From: Actinotalea solisilvae
GTDB lineage: Bacteria; Actinomycetota; Actinomycetes; Actinomycetales; Cellulomonadaceae
Length of the DNA stretch: 64,000 bases
Direction of reading: 5' to 3'
Assembly (NCBI RefSeq): GCF_016464425.1
Contig: NZ_JADDKQ010000009.1
Coordinates: 248,001 to 312,000 of the forward strand
Under the pieces are notes generated by a model. The model did no database searches and had not been told where the DNA came from. It was given only the letters and a program-made list of their open reading frames with translations. Shown here in pieces: positions 1 through 9,371 of the stretch (positions within the stretch are counted from its first letter, which is position 1; every line of letters begins with the position of its first letter). A program made the translations under genes and the position numbers.

Positions 1-556
1 CCGGGCCGGGACCGTCACCCTGACCTTCCGGCGGTGGCGGCGCGCGCAGGCGGTCGCGGGCCACCGCTACCGCACGATCCACGGCATCCTCGAGGTCGAG
101 CGGGTCGACGTCGTCCCGCCCGGGCAGCTCACGCCCGACGACGCCCGGCGCGCGGGGTGCGCGTCGGTGGAGGCGCTGCTCGCGCGGGTGGGTGGGGACC
201 CGGACCAGCCGCTGCACCGCGTCGCGTTCCACCTCGTCGACGAGCCCGACCCGCGCGCCGTGCTCGCGGCGTCCGACGACCTCGACGACGCCGCGCGCGC
301 CGAGATCGACCGGCGGCTCGACCGCCTCGACCGCGCGTCGTCGCACGGGCCGTGGACGCGCGCGACGCTCGCGCTGATCGCGGAGCGGCCCGCGGAGCGC
401 GCGCCCGACCTGGCGGCCTCCGTCGGGCGCGAGACACTCCCGTTCAAGGTCGACGTCCGCAAGCTGAAGAACCTCGGGCTCACCGAGAGCCTGGCCGTGG
501 GGTACCGCCTCTCGCCGCGCGGCCGCGCGTACCTGGCCGGCCCGGCGTCGTCCTGA
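1..556 (+). CDS. ASCH-like domain protein, 5' truncated by the window edge
   Basis: The reading frame is open from base 2 to a TGA at 554-556, so the start codon lies upstream of the window and about 184 residues are visible. The N-terminal visible part (GTVTLTFRRWRR, then RTIHGILEVERV) looks like the beta-strand core of an ASCH/PUA-like fold, a family proposed to bind RNA or nucleotides. The C-terminal half is charged and ends in a winged-helix-like segment (FKVDVRKLKNLGLTES, then LSPRGRAYL). The exact function is unknown. Methionines such as the one at 167 are internal, because the conserved domain begins before them. The family assignment is from pattern only. Confidence 0.6.
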   Translation, partial: RAGTVTLTFRRWRRAQAVAGHRYRTIHGILEVERVDVVPPGQLTPDDARRAGCASVEALLARVGGDPDQPLHRVAFHLVDEPDPRAVLAASDDLDDAARAEIDRRLDRLDRASSHGPWTRATLALIAERPAERAPDLAASVGRETLPFKVDVRKLKNLGLTESLAVGYRLSPRGRAYLAGPASS

Positions 557-563
557 GACGACG

Positions 564-595
564 CCGCCCGGCCGGCTCGAGAGCCGACCGGGCGG
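564..595. terminator. Bidirectional hairpin terminator between convergent genes
   Basis: An inverted repeat with 14-base arms (564-577 and 582-595) has 13 of 14 positions paired and a 4-base CGAG loop. It lies between the stop of the ASCH-like gene and the stop of ilvE, which converge. There is no T tract, as is common for actinobacterial hairpin terminators. Confidence 0.6.
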
Positions 596-612
596 GACCG
601 CCGTGCGAGGCG

Positions 613-1764
613 TCAGATCAGCCGGTGCATCCAGCCGTGGCGGTCCTCGGCGCGCCCGTACTGGATGCCCGTGAGCTGGTCCCGCACCCACGCGGTCACG
701 GCGCCGGTCTCGCCGTCGCCGACCGTGAGGTCGAAGTCCCCGCTCGCGAGGCGGCCGATCGGCGTGACCACCGCTGCCGTGCCGCACGCGAACACCTCAG
801 CCACGCTGCCGTCCTCGAGCCCGGCGCGGACCTCGGCGAGCGGGATCGGGCGCTCGTGCACCTCGCGGCCCGCCTCGCCCAGGAGCGTGAGCACCGAGGA
901 GCGCGTGACGCCCTCGAGGATGGAGCCGTTGAGCGGCGGCGTGGACACCGACCCGTCGGCCCCGACGACGAACACGTTCATGCCGCCGAGCTCCTCGAGC
1001 TCGGTGTTCGTGACCGCGTCCAGGAAGCACACCTGCTCGCAGCCGTGCGCGTACGCCTCCTGCTGCGGCAGCAGGCTCGCCGCGTAGTTGCCGCCGCACT
1101 TGGCGAAGCCCGTGCCGCCCGGCCCGGCGCGGTGGTAGTCCTGGACGACCCAGATCGCGACGGGCTTCACGCCGCTCGAGAAGTACGGGCCGACGGGCGA
1201 CGCGATGACGACGTACTCGACCTCGCGCGCGGGCCGCACCCCGAGGAACGTCTCGGACGCGAACATGAACGGGCGCAGGTACAGGCTCGTCTCGGCGCCC
1301 GAGGGCACCCACGCCGCGTCCGTGCGGACGAGCGCCTCGATGGAGCCGAGGAAGTCGGCCTCGGGCAGCTCCGGCAGCGCGAGGCGCCGCGCGGACGCCG
1401 CCATGCGGGCGGCGTTGGCCCAGGGGCGGAACGTCCAGACCGAGCCGTCGGCGTGCTGGTACGCCTTGAGGCCCTCGAACACCTCCTGGCCGTAGTGCAG
1501 GACGGCGGCCGCGGGGTTGAGCTGGAGCGGCGCGTGCTTCTCGACGCGGTGGTCGCGCCAGCCGCCGTCGGCCGTCCACGTGACGCGGGCCATGTGGTCC
1601 GTGAACACGGTGCCGAAGACGGGCGCCTCCATGAGCGCGGCGCGCTCGGCGTCGCTGCGCGCGGTGTCGCTCGCCCGGACCTCGAAGGCGTGGGCGGCGG
1701 ACTCGCGCACCGGCCCCCCGTCGGTCCCGGCAGCGGTGGCGGAGGTGGGCGTGGTGGTGCTCAT
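613..1764 (-). CDS. ilvE: Branched-chain amino acid aminotransferase
   Basis: PLP enzyme that catalyses the last transamination step to valine, leucine and isoleucine in the cytoplasm. The 383-residue protein is a fold-type IV aminotransferase: YGQEVFEGLKAYQ near residue 91, the PLP lysine K222 in TGFAKCGGNYAAS, and the LEELGGMNVF and GVTRSSVL segments that bind phosphate and substrate. Length fits the actinobacterial family. The ATG at 1762-1764 is preceded by AAAGGA with 5 bases spacing. It lies downstream of leuB on the same strand, separated by a hairpin at 1787-1810, so it may be a separate unit. The first 20 residues are Thr/Ala-rich and not conserved. Confidence 0.95.
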   Translation of the reverse strand: MSTTTPTSATAAGTDGGPVRESAAHAFEVRASDTARSDAERAALMEAPVFGTVFTDHMARVTWTADGGWRDHRVEKHAPLQLNPAAAVLHYGQEVFEGLKAYQHADGSVWTFRPWANAARMAASARRLALPELPEADFLGSIEALVRTDAAWVPSGAETSLYLRPFMFASETFLGVRPAREVEYVVIASPVGPYFSSGVKPVAIWVVQDYHRAGPGGTGFAKCGGNYAASLLPQQEAYAHGCEQVCFLDAVTNTELEELGGMNVFVVGADGSVSTPPLNGSILEGVTRSSVLTLLGEAGREVHERPIPLAEVRAGLEDGSVAEVFACGTAAVVTPIGRLASGDFDLTVGDGETGAVTAWVRDQLTGIQYGRAEDRHGWMHRLI

Positions 1765-1786
1765 GTCGATCCTTTCACCAGGCGGT

Positions 1787-1810
1787 GACCGAGCCGTCGC
1801 GGGCTCGGTC
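1787..1810 (-). terminator. Hairpin between leuB and ilvE
   Basis: A perfect 9-bp inverted repeat (GACCGAGCC at 1787-1795, GGCTCGGTC at 1802-1810) with a 6-base loop, immediately downstream of the leuB stop. It probably terminates or attenuates leuB transcription before ilvE. No T run is present. Confidence 0.5.
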
Positions 1811-1843
1811 TGACGGTACCGGTGGTGACGGCCGACGGGGGTC

Positions 1844-2887
1844 TCAGCCTGCGACGCGTGCCGCGAGGTCCGACCCGACCTCGGCCGTCGACCGTACTCG
1901 GTCGCCCCGCTCGGCGAGGTCGGCGGCGACGGCGGCCTCGACGCGCGCGGCGGCGTCGTCGAGCCCCAGGTGGGCGAGCAGCATGCTCACGCTCAGCACC
2001 GTCGCCGTCGGGTCGGCCTTGCCCTGGCCCGCGATGTCCGGCGCCGAGCCGTGCACGGGCTCGAACATCGACGGCGTCGTGCGGTCCGGGTTGATGTTGC
2101 CCGAGGCGGCGAGGCCGATGCCGCCCGTGATCGCGGCGGCCTGGTCGGTGAGGATGTCGCCGAAGAGGTTGTCGGTGACGATCACGTCGAAGCGCGACGG
2201 GTTCGTCGTCATGAAGATCGTGGCCGCGTCCACGTGCAGGTAGTCCGTCGTGACGTCGGGGAACTCCGCGTTCACGGCCTCGACCGTGCGGCGCCACAGG
2301 TGGCCGGCGTGCACGAGGACGTTGTGCTTGTGCACGAGCGTGAGGTGCTTGCGGGGACGGGCCTGGGCGCGCGCGAACGCGTCGCGGACCACGCGCTCGA
2401 CGCCGAACCGCGTGTTGACCGAGACCTCGTTCGCGACCTCGGCGGGCGTGCCGACGCGGATCGCGCCGCCGTTCCCGACGTAGGGCCCCTCGGTGCCCTC
2501 GCGCACGACGACGAAGTCGACGTCGCCCGGGTCGGCGAGCGGCGAGCGCACGCCCGGGAACAGGCGGGCCGGCCGCAAATTGACGTAGTGGTCGAGCTCG
2601 AAGCGCAGGCGCAGCAGCAGACCGCGCTCGAGGACGCCCGACGGGACGCCCGGGTCGCCGATCGCGCCCAGGAGGATCGCGTCGTGCTCGCGCACGGTCG
2701 CGAGGTCGGCGTCGGTCAGGGTCTCCCCCGTCCGGTGCCAGCGCTGCGCGCCCAGGTCGAGCTCGGTCGTGGACACCTCCACGTCCTGACCCGCGAGAGC
2801 GGCGTCGAGGACCCGGAGCCCCTGCTCCACGACCTCGACCCCGATGCCGTCACCCGCGACGACGGCGAGCCGGATGTTGCGTCCCAT
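1844..2887 (-). CDS. leuB: 3-isopropylmalate dehydrogenase
   Basis: NAD-dependent oxidative decarboxylation of 3-isopropylmalate to 2-oxoisocaproate in leucine synthesis. The 347-residue protein shows the isocitrate/isopropylmalate dehydrogenase hallmarks: [11 protein letters not shown] at the N terminus, the Asp-rich metal segment [15 protein letters not shown], and the NAD loop [15 protein letters not shown]. The ATG at 2885-2887 was chosen because the family motif follows at once and a TAGGTT hexamer sits 7 bases upstream. An open frame continues further upstream but contains nothing conserved. A repeat-bearing gap of 295 bases separates it from ilvC. Confidence 0.95.
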   Translation of the reverse strand: MGRNIRLAVVAGDGIGVEVVEQGLRVLDAALAGQDVEVSTTELDLGAQRWHRTGETLTDADLATVREHDAILLGAIGDPGVPSGVLERGLLLRLRFELDHYVNLRPARLFPGVRSPLADPGDVDFVVVREGTEGPYVGNGGAIRVGTPAEVANEVSVNTRFGVERVVRDAFARAQARPRKHLTLVHKHNVLVHAGHLWRRTVEAVNAEFPDVTTDYLHVDAATIFMTTNPSRFDVIVTDNLFGDILTDQAAAITGGIGLAASGNINPDRTTPSMFEPVHGSAPDIAGQGKADPTATVLSVSMLLAHLGLDDAAARVEAAVAADLAERGDRVRSTAEVGSDLAARVAG

Positions 2888-2894
2888 GCGTGCG

Positions 2895-2900
2895 AACCTA
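2895..2900 (-). promoter_or_regulatory. Candidate -10 box of leuB (leaderless)
   Basis: TAGGTT on the minus strand, 7 bases before the leuB ATG, which would place transcription start at or next to the start codon. No good -35 was found at 17-18 bp. Confidence 0.5.
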
Positions 2901-3003
2901 TCTCTCCGTCCCATCCACCGGGACGCTCGTCTCATCACGTGATCCATGAGGCGGCCGGCGCGCGACCCGCTCTCCGCCGCGCACGCGCGCGGGGCGGGAG
3001 CGC

Positions 3004-3110
3004 GGAGCGTCGTGCCGCGACACACCGGCGTGTCCTGGCACGACGCTCCACACTCCCGGCACGCCGCTCCACAGACGGGCACGCCGCTCCGCGGGCCGGC
3101 ACGGCGCTCC
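3004..3110. repeat. Array of 13-bp motifs at about 20-bp spacing between ilvC and leuB
   Basis: The motif GGCACGNCGCTCC occurs as direct copies at 3037-3049, 3058-3070, 3078-3090 and 3098-3110, a period of 20-21 bp. An exact inverted copy of the first (GGAGCGTCGTGCC) lies at 3004-3016. The copies differ only at one central base (A, C, C, G). The 295-base gap 2888-3182 contains no gene. The period of two helical turns suggests an operator array or a folded RNA element. The inverted pair 3004-3016/3037-3049 could form a 13-bp stem with a 20-base loop. Confidence 0.75.
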
Positions 3111-3182
3111 GCGGTCGCGGGTCGTGGCTCGCCCCGAGGCGGCCGCGGACGCGCCGGAGCGCGCCCGCGGTCCCGGGGACGA

Positions 3183-4259
<1,077 letters not shown>

Positions 4260-4784
4260 TCAGGCCGAGCGGCTGACGCGTTCCAGCGCTCGGTCCGTGA
4301 TGGAGCGCGAGCCGCGGCCGATGGCGACCGTGCCGGACTGGACGATCTCGCGGATGCCGAACGGCTCGAGGGCCGCGAGCAGCGCGTCGAGCTTGCCGGG
4401 GCTGCCGGTCGCCTCGATGGTCACGGCGTCGGGCACGACGTCGACCACGTGCGCCCGGAAGAGCTGGACGACCTCGAGGACGTGCGAGCGCACAGAGACC
4501 TCGGCGCGCACCTTGACGAGCAGCAGCTCGCGCTGGACGGACGCGTCGGCCTCGAGCTCGACGATCTTGATGACGTTGATGAGCTTGTTGAGCTGCTTCG
4601 TCACCTGCTCGAGCGGGAGCTCGTCGACGTCGACGACCACCGTGATGCGCGAGATCTCGGGGTGCTCCGTCGGGCCCACGGCGAGGGAGTGGATGTTGAA
4701 CGAGCGGCGGGCGAAGAGGCCCGCGACGCGCGTCAGGACACCCGGCTTGTTCTCGACGAGCACCGAGAGGGTGTGCCGGCTCAT
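4260..4784 (-). CDS. ilvN: Acetolactate synthase small (regulatory) subunit
   Basis: Regulatory subunit that activates IlvB and confers valine feedback inhibition. 174 residues: an N-terminal ACT domain beginning HTLSVLVENKPGVLTRVAGLF with the family segment RRSFNIHSLAVGPTE, then the C-terminal AHAS small-subunit domain (VVQLFRAHVVDVVPDAVTIEATG). Its ATG at 4782-4784 overlaps the stop of the upstream racemase-like gene (ATGA), indicating translational coupling. IlvN normally follows ilvB directly; here another gene intervenes. Confidence 0.95.
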   Translation of the reverse strand: MSRHTLSVLVENKPGVLTRVAGLFARRSFNIHSLAVGPTEHPEISRITVVVDVDELPLEQVTKQLNKLINVIKIVELEADASVQRELLLVKVRAEVSVRSHVLEVVQLFRAHVVDVVPDAVTIEATGSPGKLDALLAALEPFGIREIVQSGTVAIGRGSRSITDRALERVSRSA

Positions 4785-5560
4785 GCTGCACCTTCTTCTT
4801 CGAGGACGGGCGTGCTGACGGGCGCGAGCGCCGCGTCGAGCAGGGCGACGACGTGCAGGGACGTGCTGTCGAGCAGCGGCACGGGTGCCGCGGCGGGGTC
4901 GGTCGCGTCGAGCAGCAGCGACAGCTCGGTGCAGCCGAGGACGACGGCCTGGGCGCCGTCGTCCACGAGCCGCGCGACGATCTCGAGGTAGGCCTCGCGC
5001 GACGCGTCGCGCACCTCCCCGCGCACGAGCTCGTCGTAGATGACGCGGTGCACCTCGTCGGCGTCGTCCGGCCCGGGGACGACGACGTCGATGCCCTGGC
5101 CGCCGAGCCGCGCGGGGTACAGCTCGCGCGAGCGCATCGTGTAGCGCGTGCCCAGGAGGCCGAGCCGCGTGACGCCCAGGGCCGCCGCGGCGCCGGCGAC
5201 GGCGTCGACGACGTGGACGACCTGCACGCCCTCCCCCGCGCCGCGCACGACGTCGTCGTGCACGAGGTGCATGGTGTTCGCGAGGATGCCCACGACCTCG
5301 GCACCGGCGGCCGCGAGCGCGGCGGCCTCGGCCTCGTAGCGCCGGCCGAGCGCGGCCCAGTCGCCCGCGACCTGGAGCGCCTCGACCTCGGCGAAGTCGA
5401 CCGAGCGGAGCACGAGGTCGGCCGAGTGCATGCCGCCGAGGCGGTCGCGGACCCCGCGGTTGAGTGCCGTGTAGTACGTCGCCGACGACTCCCACGAGGT
5501 GCCGCCGAGCAGGCCGATGCGGCGCTGGACGGGCGTCGCCGGCCCGCTGTCCCCGGCCAT
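4781..5560 (-). CDS. Aspartate/glutamate racemase family protein inside the ilvBN operon
   Basis: 259 residues of the cofactor-independent Asp/Glu racemase superfamily, YgeA-like branch: RRIGLLGGTSWESSATYY near residue 13, LGLLGTRYTMRSRELY near 133 and the second catalytic cysteine C210 in LGCTELSLLL. At the first catalytic site, E. coli YgeA has TNTMH; here it reads ANTMH (A94), so the usual first acid/base residue is missing. It may be a racemase with altered chemistry, an isomerase or a non-catalytic protein. Its ATG overlaps the ilvB stop (TGATG) and its stop overlaps the ilvN start, so it is translated in step with acetolactate synthase. No substrate can be named. Confidence 0.85.
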   Translation of the reverse strand: MAGDSGPATPVQRRIGLLGGTSWESSATYYTALNRGVRDRLGGMHSADLVLRSVDFAEVEALQVAGDWAALGRRYEAEAAALAAAGAEVVGILANTMHLVHDDVVRGAGEGVQVVHVVDAVAGAAAALGVTRLGLLGTRYTMRSRELYPARLGGQGIDVVVPGPDDADEVHRVIYDELVRGEVRDASREAYLEIVARLVDDGAQAVVLGCTELSLLLDATDPAAAPVPLLDSTSLHVVALLDAALAPVSTPVLEEEGAA

Positions 5561-7434
5561 CACTCCTCCCGGTCCCACGCCGGGCTGATGCCCCGCGCGT
5601 ACTGGATCTCGTCGTTGCTCACGCCGGCCGCGACCATCGGCCACACCATCGCGTCGCGCGAGACGGTGAAGTCCACGACCACGGGCTGGTCGTCGATCTC
5701 CATCGCGCGCTGGATGGTCGCGTCGACGTCGGCGAGGGTCTCGCAGCGCAGGCCGACGCAGCCGTAGGCGTCGGCGAGCTTGACGAAGTCCGGGATGCGA
5801 CGCGTGCCGTGGCCCGTGTGCAGGTCGGTGTTCGAGTAGCGCGACTCGTAGAACAGCGTCTGCCACTGGCGGACCATGCCGAGCGACGAGTTGTTGATGA
5901 CCGCGACCTTGATCGGGATCTCGTTGATCGCGCAGGTCGCGAGCTCCTGGTTGGTCATCTGGAAGCAGCCGTCGCCGTCGATGGACCACACCGTGCGGGC
6001 CATGTCGCCGACCTTCGCGCCCATCGCGGCGGGCACCGAGTAGCCCATGGTCCCGAGGCCGCCCGAGTTGAGCCACGCGTTGGGGCGCTCGTAGCGGATG
6101 AACTGCGCGGCCCACATCTGGTGCTGACCGACGCCCGCGACGTAGACGGCCTCGGGTCCGGAGATCTCGCCGATCCGCTTGATGACGTGCTGCGGCGCGA
6201 GGTGGCCGTCCTCGGGCTCGGTGAAGCCGAGGGGGAACGTCTCGCGCCAGTCGTCGATCTGCTTCCACCAGCCCTCGAGGTCGGGCTTGCCGTGCTGCGT
6301 GTGCTCGCGCGCGAGCTCGGGCAGCAGGTCCGCGATGACCTCCTTGAGGTCGCCCACGATCGGCACGTCGACGCGGCGGTTCTTGCCGATCTCGGCGGGG
6401 TCGATGTCCGCGTGCACGATCGTCGCGTTCGGCGCGAAGGACGAGAGCTTGCCGGTCACGCGGTCGTCGAAGCGCGCGCCCAGGGCGACGACGAGGTCGG
6501 CCTTCTGGAGCGCGGCGACGGCGGGCACGGTGCCGTGCATGCCGGGCATGCCGAGGTTCTGCGGGTGCGAGTCGGGCAGGGCGCCGCGCGCCATGAGGGT
6601 CGTCACGGCGGGCGCGCCGGAGGCGTCGACGAGCTTGCGCAGCTCGGCGTGCGCGCCCGAGCGGATCGCGCCGCCGCCGACGTAGAGCACCGGGCGCCGC
6701 GCCGTCGCGAGCAGGCGGGCCGCCTCGCGGATCTGCTTGGCGTGCGGCTTGGTGACCGGGTGGTAGCCCGGAAGGTCGATCGCGGGCGGCCACGAGAACG
6801 TCGTGCGCGCCTGCATGGCGGACTTGGCGATGTCCACGAGCACCGGTCCGGGCCGGCCGGTCTGCGCGATGTGGAACGCCTGCGCGATGACGCGCGGGAT
6901 CTCGTCGGGATCCGTGACGAGGAAGTTGTGCTTGGTGACCGGGAGCGTGATGCCGACGATGTCGGCCTCCTGGAACGCGTCGGTGCCAATCATTGAGGCA
7001 CCGACCTGGCCCGTGATCGCCACGAGCGGGACGGAGTCCATGTTCGCGTCCGCGATGGGGGTGACGAGGTTGGTCGCGCCCGGGCCGGACGTCGCCATGC
7101 ACACGCCGACCTTGCCGCTGGTGTACGCGTAGCCGGACGCCGCGTGGCCCGCGCCCTGCTCGTGCCGCACGAGGATGTGCCGCACGGCCGTCGAGTCCAT
7201 GAGCGGGTCGTAGGTGGGCAGGATCGCGCCGCCGGGGATGCCGAAGACCACCTCCGTCCCGGCCGCCTCGAGCGAGCGGACGATCGACTCCGCGCCCGTG
7301 ACGGGCTCACCCTGCGCGACGACGGACGTCCGCGCCGTGTCGGCCGTCGGCCGCGCCGGCGGCTGCGGCGTCGGGCGGGGGGCCTGCCGGGCGGCGTCCG
7401 TGGACGGCGCGGCCGGGTTCGTGCCCTGGACCAT
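5560..7434 (-). CDS. ilvB: Acetolactate synthase large (catalytic) subunit
   Basis: ThDP-, FAD- and Mg-dependent condensation of two pyruvates, or pyruvate and 2-oxobutyrate: the committed step of branched-chain synthesis. 624 residues. After a Pro/Ala/Thr-rich, non-conserved first 45 residues comes the PYR domain with catalytic glutamate E92 in [16 protein letters not shown] central FAD/DHS-like domain follows ([13 protein letters not shown]). The C-terminal PP domain has the ThDP motif [16 protein letters not shown] followed by [13 protein letters not shown]. The ATG is preceded by GGGAGA with 5 bases spacing. It is the first gene of ilvB-racemase-ilvN-ilvC and lies just after an attenuator. 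Confidence 0.97.
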   Translation of the reverse strand: MVQGTNPAAPSTDAARQAPRPTPQPPARPTADTARTSVVAQGEPVTGAESIVRSLEAAGTEVVFGIPGGAILPTYDPLMDSTAVRHILVRHEQGAGHAASGYAYTSGKVGVCMATSGPGATNLVTPIADANMDSVPLVAITGQVGASMIGTDAFQEADIVGITLPVTKHNFLVTDPDEIPRVIAQAFHIAQTGRPGPVLVDIAKSAMQARTTFSWPPAIDLPGYHPVTKPHAKQIREAARLLATARRPVLYVGGGAIRSGAHAELRKLVDASGAPAVTTLMARGALPDSHPQNLGMPGMHGTVPAVAALQKADLVVALGARFDDRVTGKLSSFAPNATIVHADIDPAEIGKNRRVDVPIVGDLKEVIADLLPELAREHTQHGKPDLEGWWKQIDDWRETFPLGFTEPEDGHLAPQHVIKRIGEISGPEAVYVAGVGQHQMWAAQFIRYERPNAWLNSGGLGTMGYSVPAAMGAKVGDMARTVWSIDGDGCFQMTNQELATCAINEIPIKVAVINNSSLGMVRQWQTLFYESRYSNTDLHTGHGTRRIPDFVKLADAYGCVGLRCETLADVDATIQRAMEIDDQPVVVDFTVSRDAMVWPMVAAGVSNDEIQYARGISPAWDREE

Positions 7435-7500
7435 CGTGTCTCCCTGCTGTGACGGGTCGTGCTGGTGGTGCGTGCTGTGCGTGCTGCCGGTGCGGACATG

Positions 7501-7537
7501 AAAAAACCCCTCGGCCCGGGAGGGCTCGACGAGGGGT
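7501..7537 (-). terminator. Transcription attenuator terminator upstream of ilvB
   Basis: On the minus strand ACCCCTCG (7530-7537) pairs with CGAGGGGT (7506-7513), with an inner GCCC/GGGC stem, and the transcript then runs into six T residues (7501-7506). This is the only hairpin plus T-tract terminator noticed in the window. It stands between the leader peptide and ilvB, 67 bases before the ilvB ATG. Confidence 0.85.
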
Positions 7538-7614
7538 GGCGCGCGGACGACCTGCTCAGCGGACGTCGGGCGCCGAGGGAAGTACTACGAGGAGCGTCTG
7601 CACCCTCGGCACCC
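7507..7614 (-). promoter_or_regulatory. Competing RNA stems of the ilvB attenuator
   Basis: Segment CCCTCGG (7573-7579), inside the leader codons, is complementary to CCGAGGG at 7508-7514, the 3' arm of the terminator, giving a possible antiterminator. It is also complementary to CCGAGGG at 7603-7609. That second pairing extends to 12 bp (7603-7614 with 7568-7579, one G-U), but exists only if transcription starts upstream of the GTG. A ribosome finishing the leader would cover 7573-7579 and favour termination. The structures were derived by hand, without energies. Confidence 0.6.
7556..7603 (-). CDS. ilvB leader peptide (attenuator peptide)
   Basis: A 15-codon frame, GTG to TGA, encodes [15 protein letters not shown]. 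The run Leu-Leu-Val-Val-Leu (codons 4-8) is what a branched-chain attenuator peptide needs: ribosomes would stall there when Leu- or Val-tRNA is uncharged. It ends 19 bases before the terminator stem. The GTG lies 7 bases after a TAGGGT -10 box, so it is probably translated from a leaderless mRNA. An in-frame GTG three codons earlier is an alternative start. Confidence 0.8.
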   Translation of the reverse strand: MQTLLVVLPSAPDVR

Positions 7615-7639
7615 TACGCCTGCGCCGGACCGATGTCAC
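7611..7639 (-). promoter_or_regulatory. ilvB operon promoter
   Basis: GTGACA at 7634-7639 (-35), a 17-bp spacer, and TAGGGT at 7611-7616 (-10). This is a near-consensus housekeeping sigma promoter whose start point would fall at the leader GTG. Confidence 0.75.
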
Positions 7640-7699
7640 GCAGGGCACCCGGGTGTCCACATCGTGGTTCACGTGTCCGATGTTCGGACACACGCGCGG

Positions 7700-8248
7700 T
7701 CACCAGTCGACGGCAGGGAGACCGTCGAGGCTCTCGCGGTTCTTGCGCCGCCGGTACTCGATCAGCCCGTCCTCGCCCTTGCGCTCGTTCGCGCGGTCGA
7801 GCACGTCCCGCTCCGCCACGTAGTCCATGAGCGGGACGGCGAAGCCGCACGAGTCGGACACGCGCTGCACGTCGACGACGATGACAGCCCGCGTGCCGGG
7901 GTGGTCGGGGAACCGCGGCAGCCAGTCGGCGAGCTCGGGGTCGCCGAGCCCCACCACCCGGCCCGTGCCGTGCAGCCGCACGATGTTCGGGCGACGCTCG
8001 AACGAGCACACCATCACCGTGATCCGTCCGTTCTCCCGCAGGTGCGCGATGGTCTCCGCCCCCGACGCGGTGAGGTCGAGGTAGGCGACCTGCGTCGGGC
8101 CCGTCACGACCAGCGTCCCGAGCCCGCCCTTGGGCGAGACGTTGACGTGCCCGTCGCCCGCGAGCGGCGCGGTCGCGACGAAGTAGACCGGCTGGGCCTC
8201 GATGAAGGCGGCGAGGCGGTCGTCGATGGCCGGGTGCACGGTTCCCAC
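7700..8248 (-). CDS. Pyridoxamine 5'-phosphate oxidase-family (flavin split-barrel) protein
   Basis: 182 residues with the split-barrel pattern: PVYFVATAPLAGDGHVNVSPKG near residue 20, then the strand and loop AYLDLTASGAETIAHLRENGRITVM and FERRPNIVRLHGTGRV. Families with this layout bind FMN or F420 and act as small-molecule oxidoreductases; the substrate is unknown. The start is GTG at 8246-8248 with AGGAAG five bases upstream. It is divergent from the next gene over 76 bases. It is probably independent of the ilv operon although on the same strand. Confidence 0.8.
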   Translation of the reverse strand: MGTVHPAIDDRLAAFIEAQPVYFVATAPLAGDGHVNVSPKGGLGTLVVTGPTQVAYLDLTASGAETIAHLRENGRITVMVCSFERRPNIVRLHGTGRVVGLGDPELADWLPRFPDHPGTRAVIVVDVQRVSDSCGFAVPLMDYVAERDVLDRANERKGEDGLIEYRRRKNRESLDGLPAVDW

Positions 8249-8312
8249 CGGGACTTCCTACCGCACGGCGCGGGCGGCCGGGAAAGCCCTGTCGCCCGCG
8301 GACGCGCGCGAG

Positions 8313-8318
8313 CACGCT
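8313..8318 (+). promoter_or_regulatory. Candidate -10 box of the APH-like gene
   Basis: CACGCT, 6 bases before the GTG at 8325. This matches the CANNNT/TANNNT leaderless pattern seen at many genes of the window and supports that GTG as the start. Confidence 0.35.
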
Positions 8319-8324
8319 GGTCGG

Positions 8325-9365
8325 GTGGACGACGCGGCGACGACGCAGGACCCGGGGTCCGCCGCCCTGCGCGACCGCGTCCTCGAGGAGTTCGGCGTCA
8401 GGCTCGTCGCGACCGAGGAGGTGGCGCACGGTGCCGACCGGCGGGCACGGCTGTGGCGCGCCCGGGCCGACGACGGCTCCCGGTACGCGCTCAAGCGCAG
8501 CAGCGGCGGCACGCCGGCGGGCACGGTCGTCTCGGCGTACCTCGCGGACCGGGGCGTGCCCGGCGTCGTCGGCCCGCGGCGGACCCGGCACGGACGGCTG
8601 TGGGCCGGCGGGGACGGGGACCGCCTCACGCTCGTGCCGTGGGTCTCGGACACCCGGGCGCTCGACGGGCCGATGACGACGGCGCACTGGCGCGCGTACG
8701 GCGAGGTGCTGGCGGCCGTGCACGCCGCCGAGGTCACCGACGAGCTCGCCGCCCTGCTGCCCGCGGGCGGCGCCGCGTACCCGGCGGTCGTCGCGTCCGC
8801 GCGGTCCGTCGACGCGCGCCTGCGCGAGCTCGGTCCCGACGCACGCGCGGACCCGCTGGTGGACGGGCTCTCCGGAGTCTGGTCGGGGATGCGGGACGCC
8901 GTCACGGCCCTGGCCGACGCGGTCGAGCGCCTCGGGGCGGGGCCCCTCGCGGACCCGGGACCGGCCGTCGTCTGTCACGGCGACCCGCACCTCGGCAACC
9001 TGCTGCTCGGCCCGCGCGACCGGGTCTGGCTCGTCGACTGGGACGACGCGGTCCTCGCACCTCGCGAGTGCGACCTCATGTTCGTGCGTGACGGCGTGCT
9101 CGCCTTCGCGCCGGTCACGCCCGCGCAGCGCGCCGCGGTCCTGGCCGGCTACGGGCCGGTCGACGCCGACGCCGCCCGGTCGGCGTGGTTCCTCGCGCTG
9201 CGGGCGTGCGACGACGTCGCCGACTGGTCGCGCCAGGTCCTCGACACTGGCGACGCCCTCGCGCCGCGGCGCCGTGCGCTCGACGTCGTGCGGGGCCTCG
9301 CCTCCCCGCGCGGCCTCGTCACCCTCGCGAGTGCCGCCCTGCGCAGCCTGCCGGGCGCGCACTGA
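8325..9365 (+). CDS. Aminoglycoside phosphotransferase-like kinase
   Basis: 346 residues of the APH/choline kinase fold. The nucleotide loop region is followed by YALKRSSGG (putative ATP lysine), the catalytic loop VVCHGDPHLGNLLLGP (Brenner motif HGDxxxxN) and the metal site VWLVDWDDAVLAPRECDL. Substrates of such genomic copies are usually unknown metabolites rather than antibiotics. The GTG at 8325 is preferred because an upstream start at 8202 would overlap the divergent oxidoreductase and adds unconserved residues. It ends 6 bases from the convergent SDR gene. Confidence 0.8.
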   Translation: MDDAATTQDPGSAALRDRVLEEFGVRLVATEEVAHGADRRARLWRARADDGSRYALKRSSGGTPAGTVVSAYLADRGVPGVVGPRRTRHGRLWAGGDGDRLTLVPWVSDTRALDGPMTTAHWRAYGEVLAAVHAAEVTDELAALLPAGGAAYPAVVASARSVDARLRELGPDARADPLVDGLSGVWSGMRDAVTALADAVERLGAGPLADPGPAVVCHGDPHLGNLLLGPRDRVWLVDWDDAVLAPRECDLMFVRDGVLAFAPVTPAQRAAVLAGYGPVDADAARSAWFLALRACDDVADWSRQVLDTGDALAPRRRALDVVRGLASPRGLVTLASAALRSLPGAH

Positions 9366-9371
9366 GCAGGC

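Noticed and set aside
3037..3110. Repeat array considered as a CRISPR
   Set aside because: Repeat units are 13 bp and the spacers only about 7 bp, one copy is inverted, and no cas gene is in the window.
6990..7499. A 169-codon frame starting just after the attenuator T run
   Set aside because: It overlaps the 5' third of ilvB in another frame, with Arg/Ser/Thr-rich low-complexity content. The conserved ilvB frame and its ribosome-binding site explain the region.
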